A DNA stretch of 64,000 bases from an uncultured Bacilli bacterium (GTDB lineage Bacteria; Bacillota_I; Bacilli_A; RF39; UBA660). The stretch spans positions 372,001 through 436,000 of the forward strand of contig CAKOXW010000001.1 in the NCBI GenBank assembly GCA_934130375.1, read 5' to 3'. Position 1 is the first letter of the stretch; every line of letters begins with the position of its first letter. The notes below the pieces were generated by a model. That model ran no database searches. It was given only the letters and a program-made list of their open reading frames with translations, and had not been told where the DNA came from. Shown piece after piece: positions 62,350 through 64,000 of this stretch. The translations under genes and the position numbers were made by a program.

Positions 62350-62983
62350 AAATATATTTTACTTTTGGCATTGGTTTGTCAAATGCTACTTCACTATATC
62401 TTTCAATATTTTGTTCTTCACATAGTTCTTTATATTTATCATCCCATGATAATCTATATGATTTATTAATATCTAACCCTACTTTACTAGTCCATTCTTT
62501 AACAACTTCCTCTGGATTTCTGGTAGTGCTTTTATTTTCTACTTCAACACAAACGCCAAATGGGTATTCATCAACAGAAATTTCTATTTCTTCATTTTCA
62601 AAAGAATTTCTGTATCTTTCGTAACTTTCAACAATACCAAAATGCATAACATTTTCTATAATATAAATAAAATTATCAATATCTTCACTGTTAATTCTAA
62701 CTTCTTTTTCTTCTTCCTTATTTACATTTGTCTCTGTTGTACTTTTTAATCTTCTCTTCCAACTAAGTTTACACTTGGTATCTACTTCGTTTTTTGAAAT
62801 TCTTAGTCTAAATCTTCCATCTATTTCTTTACTATAAAAATCATATTTACTATCACAATGATTATATTGAATTGTTTTTTCATAAGTTCTTGGCTGCTTT
62901 TCAAGTTCTTTTTCTTTTTCTAAATTTTTTAAAATATCATTTAAGTTGTCATAGCTATAATAAAATCGTACTTCGTACTCCAT
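62348..62983 (-). CDS. CYTH-domain (class IV adenylate cyclase/thiamine-triphosphatase-like) protein
   Basis: About 211 residues, start at the ATG after AGAGGTGAATAAT. The charged tunnel pattern is visible: EYEVRFYY, RFRLRISKNE, CKLSWKRRL, SYERYRNSFENEEIEISVDE and VCVEVENK. CYTH enzymes act on triphosphates (ATP to cAMP, tripolyphosphate, thiamine triphosphate). The canonical ExExK start reads EYEVRF, so Lys is replaced by Arg. The C terminus is extended. Confidence 0.75.
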   Translation of the reverse strand: MEYEVRFYYSYDNLNDILKNLEKEKELEKQPRTYEKTIQYNHCDSKYDFYSKEIDGRFRLRISKNEVDTKCKLSWKRRLKSTTETNVNKEEEKEVRINSEDIDNFIYIIENVMHFGIVESYERYRNSFENEEIEISVDEYPFGVCVEVENKSTTRNPEEVVKEWTSKVGLDINKSYRLSWDDKYKELCEEQNIERYSEVAFDKPMPKVKYI

Positions 62984-63028
62984 ATTATTCACCTCTAATA
63001 ATATTTTAACATATAGCAAATTAAAAAA

Positions 63029-63046
63029 GATACTATTTCTAGTATC
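63029..63046 (-). terminator. Terminator of the NUDIX gene
   Basis: GATACTA and TAGTATC with loop TTTC; on the minus strand six T follow. A near copy of 62332-62349 with flanks. Confidence 0.75.
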
Positions 63047-63049
63047 AAT

Positions 63050-63460
63050 TTATTCATATTTTCCATTTATTGCATTAATAACTTTGTCTTCACATACTAA
63101 ACCAAGACTATGAAGATTATTAATACTTTCAAATCTTAACTCGTAGTAATTGTTTTCTGTCATTCTCTCTTTTTCTTCTCCACCTAAAACTGGAGTACCT
63201 TCTTTAATACAACAATGATAATAATGTTGTATTGAATTTTCATCTTCATATGTTCCTAAGTAACCTAAAATGCCTATCTTAATATTAGCTTCTTCCATCA
63301 ATTCTCTTTTGACAGTTTCTTCTGGTGTTTCATTTTCTTCAACTCCACCACCTAGTATCGCATAATATTCTTTTATTATACCATCTTTAATTTTCCTTCT
63401 AAACATAACAAGTAATTTGTTATTCTCAATAATAATTGCTCTTGCAGATACTCTTTTCAT
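63050..63460 (-). CDS. NUDIX hydrolase
   Basis: 136 residues from the ATG after AAGGAAAAAATA. NUDIX box GGGVEENETPEETVKRELME continuing EANI is complete. It hydrolyses a nucleoside diphosphate linked to another group, substrate unknown (MutT-like size). It directly follows the AbiEii-like gene. Confidence 0.9.
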   Translation of the reverse strand: MKRVSARAIIIENNKLLVMFRRKIKDGIIKEYYAILGGGVEENETPEETVKRELMEEANIKIGILGYLGTYEDENSIQHYYHCCIKEGTPVLGGEEKERMTENNYYELRFESINNLHSLGLVCEDKVINAINGKYE

Positions 63461-63480
63461 TATTTTTTCCTTTCTTATTT

Positions 63481-64000
63481 TCAATTATTCTTAAATATTT
63501 TCAATAATACTTTTAATGCATTTTTTACTTCTTCTATTGTTATTATACTTTCGTCATCCAAAACATATATTCTTTGCATCCTATTAAAGGCATTAATAAG
63601 TTTATCATTAAATTCTAACTTCATATAATTAAAATCTTGTATTTTTTTATCTTGAGAAATACCACCAATTCTTGATTTTTCTTCTTCTCTTTTATAACTA
63701 ATCAATTTATTTAGTTCTTCTTTGTTATTTAGCATTTTTTTAATATCATCATTTCTAATCATAATTGAAATATCGTATAAATGCTTTGATACATCTTCAT
63801 ACATATTTCTCTCATAATAAAACTCTGTAGCAAATATTTTATCAATAAATATTCTTTCTAATTTTATTATATCAATATTAAATTCAGATATATCATATTC
63901 TCCTTTTAATATTTTCTTTTCGTTATCTAAAGCATACTTATATATTAAAGGTTCAATAATATATGTACCAACAGGCTCCGATACTGTAAAAGATGTTGCT
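63481..64000 (-). CDS. AbiEii/AbiGii-like nucleotidyltransferase, C-terminal part (runs off right edge)
   Basis: The minus-strand frame is open from 63999 to the stop at 63481, about 172 residues; an internal Met at 63804 is not the start. KLERIFIDKIFATEFYYERN followed by EDVSKHLYDISIMI resembles the P-x-R-T-F-x-E-K ... R-x-x-K-D-L-Y-D-L pattern of AbiEii toxins, whose nucleotidyltransferase domain would lie beyond the edge. The usual AbiEi antitoxin would also lie outside. Moderately sure of the family, unsure whether it is a toxin. Confidence 0.6.
   Translation of the reverse strand, partial: ATSFTVSEPVGTYIIEPLIYKYALDNEKKILKGEYDISEFNIDIIKLERIFIDKIFATEFYYERNMYEDVSKHLYDISIMIRNDDIKKMLNNKEELNKLISYKREEEKSRIGGISQDKKIQDFNYMKLEFNDKLINAFNRMQRIYVLDDESIITIEEVKNALKVLLKIFKNN

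Noticed and set aside
62332..63046. Short spaced repeat as a CRISPR array
   Set aside because: Only two copies, 697 bp apart, each a terminator hairpin after a gene. No array with regular spacers exists in the window.
1..64000. Mycoplasma-type genetic code (TGA as Trp)
   Set aside because: TGA serves as stop in several genes with ATGA overlaps, and Trp is encoded by TGG throughout.
1..64000. Prophage or integrative element
   Set aside because: No integrase, capsid, terminase or relaxase gene was seen. DinD and an IS91-like remnant are isolated.

Overview
The window reads as a chromosomal segment of an uncultured, very AT-rich member of the Firmicutes (Bacilli/Erysipelotrichia/RF39-like, probably gut-associated). 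The reasons are strong AGGAGG-type ribosome binding sites, a spore-germination (ger) operon, anaerobic class III ribonucleotide reductase, a dcw cluster with a textbook MraZ operator, and low-GC codon use. TGA works as stop (for example in ATGA start/stop overlaps), so the Mycoplasma code is not used. This placement is inferred from gene content only. Most genes lie on the minus strand, which suggests the window sits on one replichore copied from right to left.

Layout. 0-0.8 kb: YtrA-like GntR repressor and partial ABC ATPase. 1.3-4.2 kb: two tandem pilin-like genes with BspA-type leucine-rich heads, each behind a promoter whose spacer holds a run of nine G. 4.3-8.1 kb: PHP phosphoesterase, a Cys-rich unknown and hisS. 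8.1-13.45 kb: an unusual five-gene operon (Rel-like, nucleotidyltransferase, MetRS-like protein without HIGH/KMSKS, decayed RlmN/Cfr-like gene, S51 peptidase-like) preceded by a 45-codon leader ORF and an attenuator hairpin, with a 119-bp direct repeat on each side of the segment. 13.4-17.9 kb: decayed flavodoxin and GntR genes, a surface protein with a frame-shifted anchor, PAP2 phosphatase, lipoprotein and nitroreductase. 18-25.7 kb: MazG-like, RlmD-like, gerA/C/B (plus strand), OGG1-like glycosylase, hydrolase and VTT membrane protein. 26-33.3 kb: dinD pseudogene and the anaerobic nucleotide-reduction cluster (TrxB, NrdD fused to a glutaredoxin-like domain, NrdG, and a second NrdD-like protein without its radical domain). 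33.6-34.7 kb: a type VII-secretion-like pair (DUF4176 protein and a helical-Hint protein lacking a toxin). 34.7-37.2 kb: ruvB, ruvA, rbgA. 38.8-42.7 kb: pbp, ftsL, rsmH, mraZ. 43.2-56 kb: three more pilin-like proteins with other heads, an M23 hydrolase, FemX, YebC, a secreted nuclease and a HerA-like ATPase. 56-64 kb: CBS-pyrophosphatase, two-component system, Ca2+ ATPase, CYTH protein, NUDIX and an AbiEii-like fragment.

Two ensembles stand out. First, five pilin-like proteins in three loci carry non-pilin heads (leucine-rich, InlB-like repeats, glycine-rich), and two of them appear to be controlled by slippage-prone poly-G promoters. This suggests a phase-variable set of pseudopilin-anchored surface proteins. 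Second, the leader-controlled Rel/NTase/MetRS-like/RlmN-like/S51 operon looks like a translation-stress or ribosome-inhibitor response cassette for which I know no described counterpart. One gene of it has already decayed here. Both are inferences from sequence alone.
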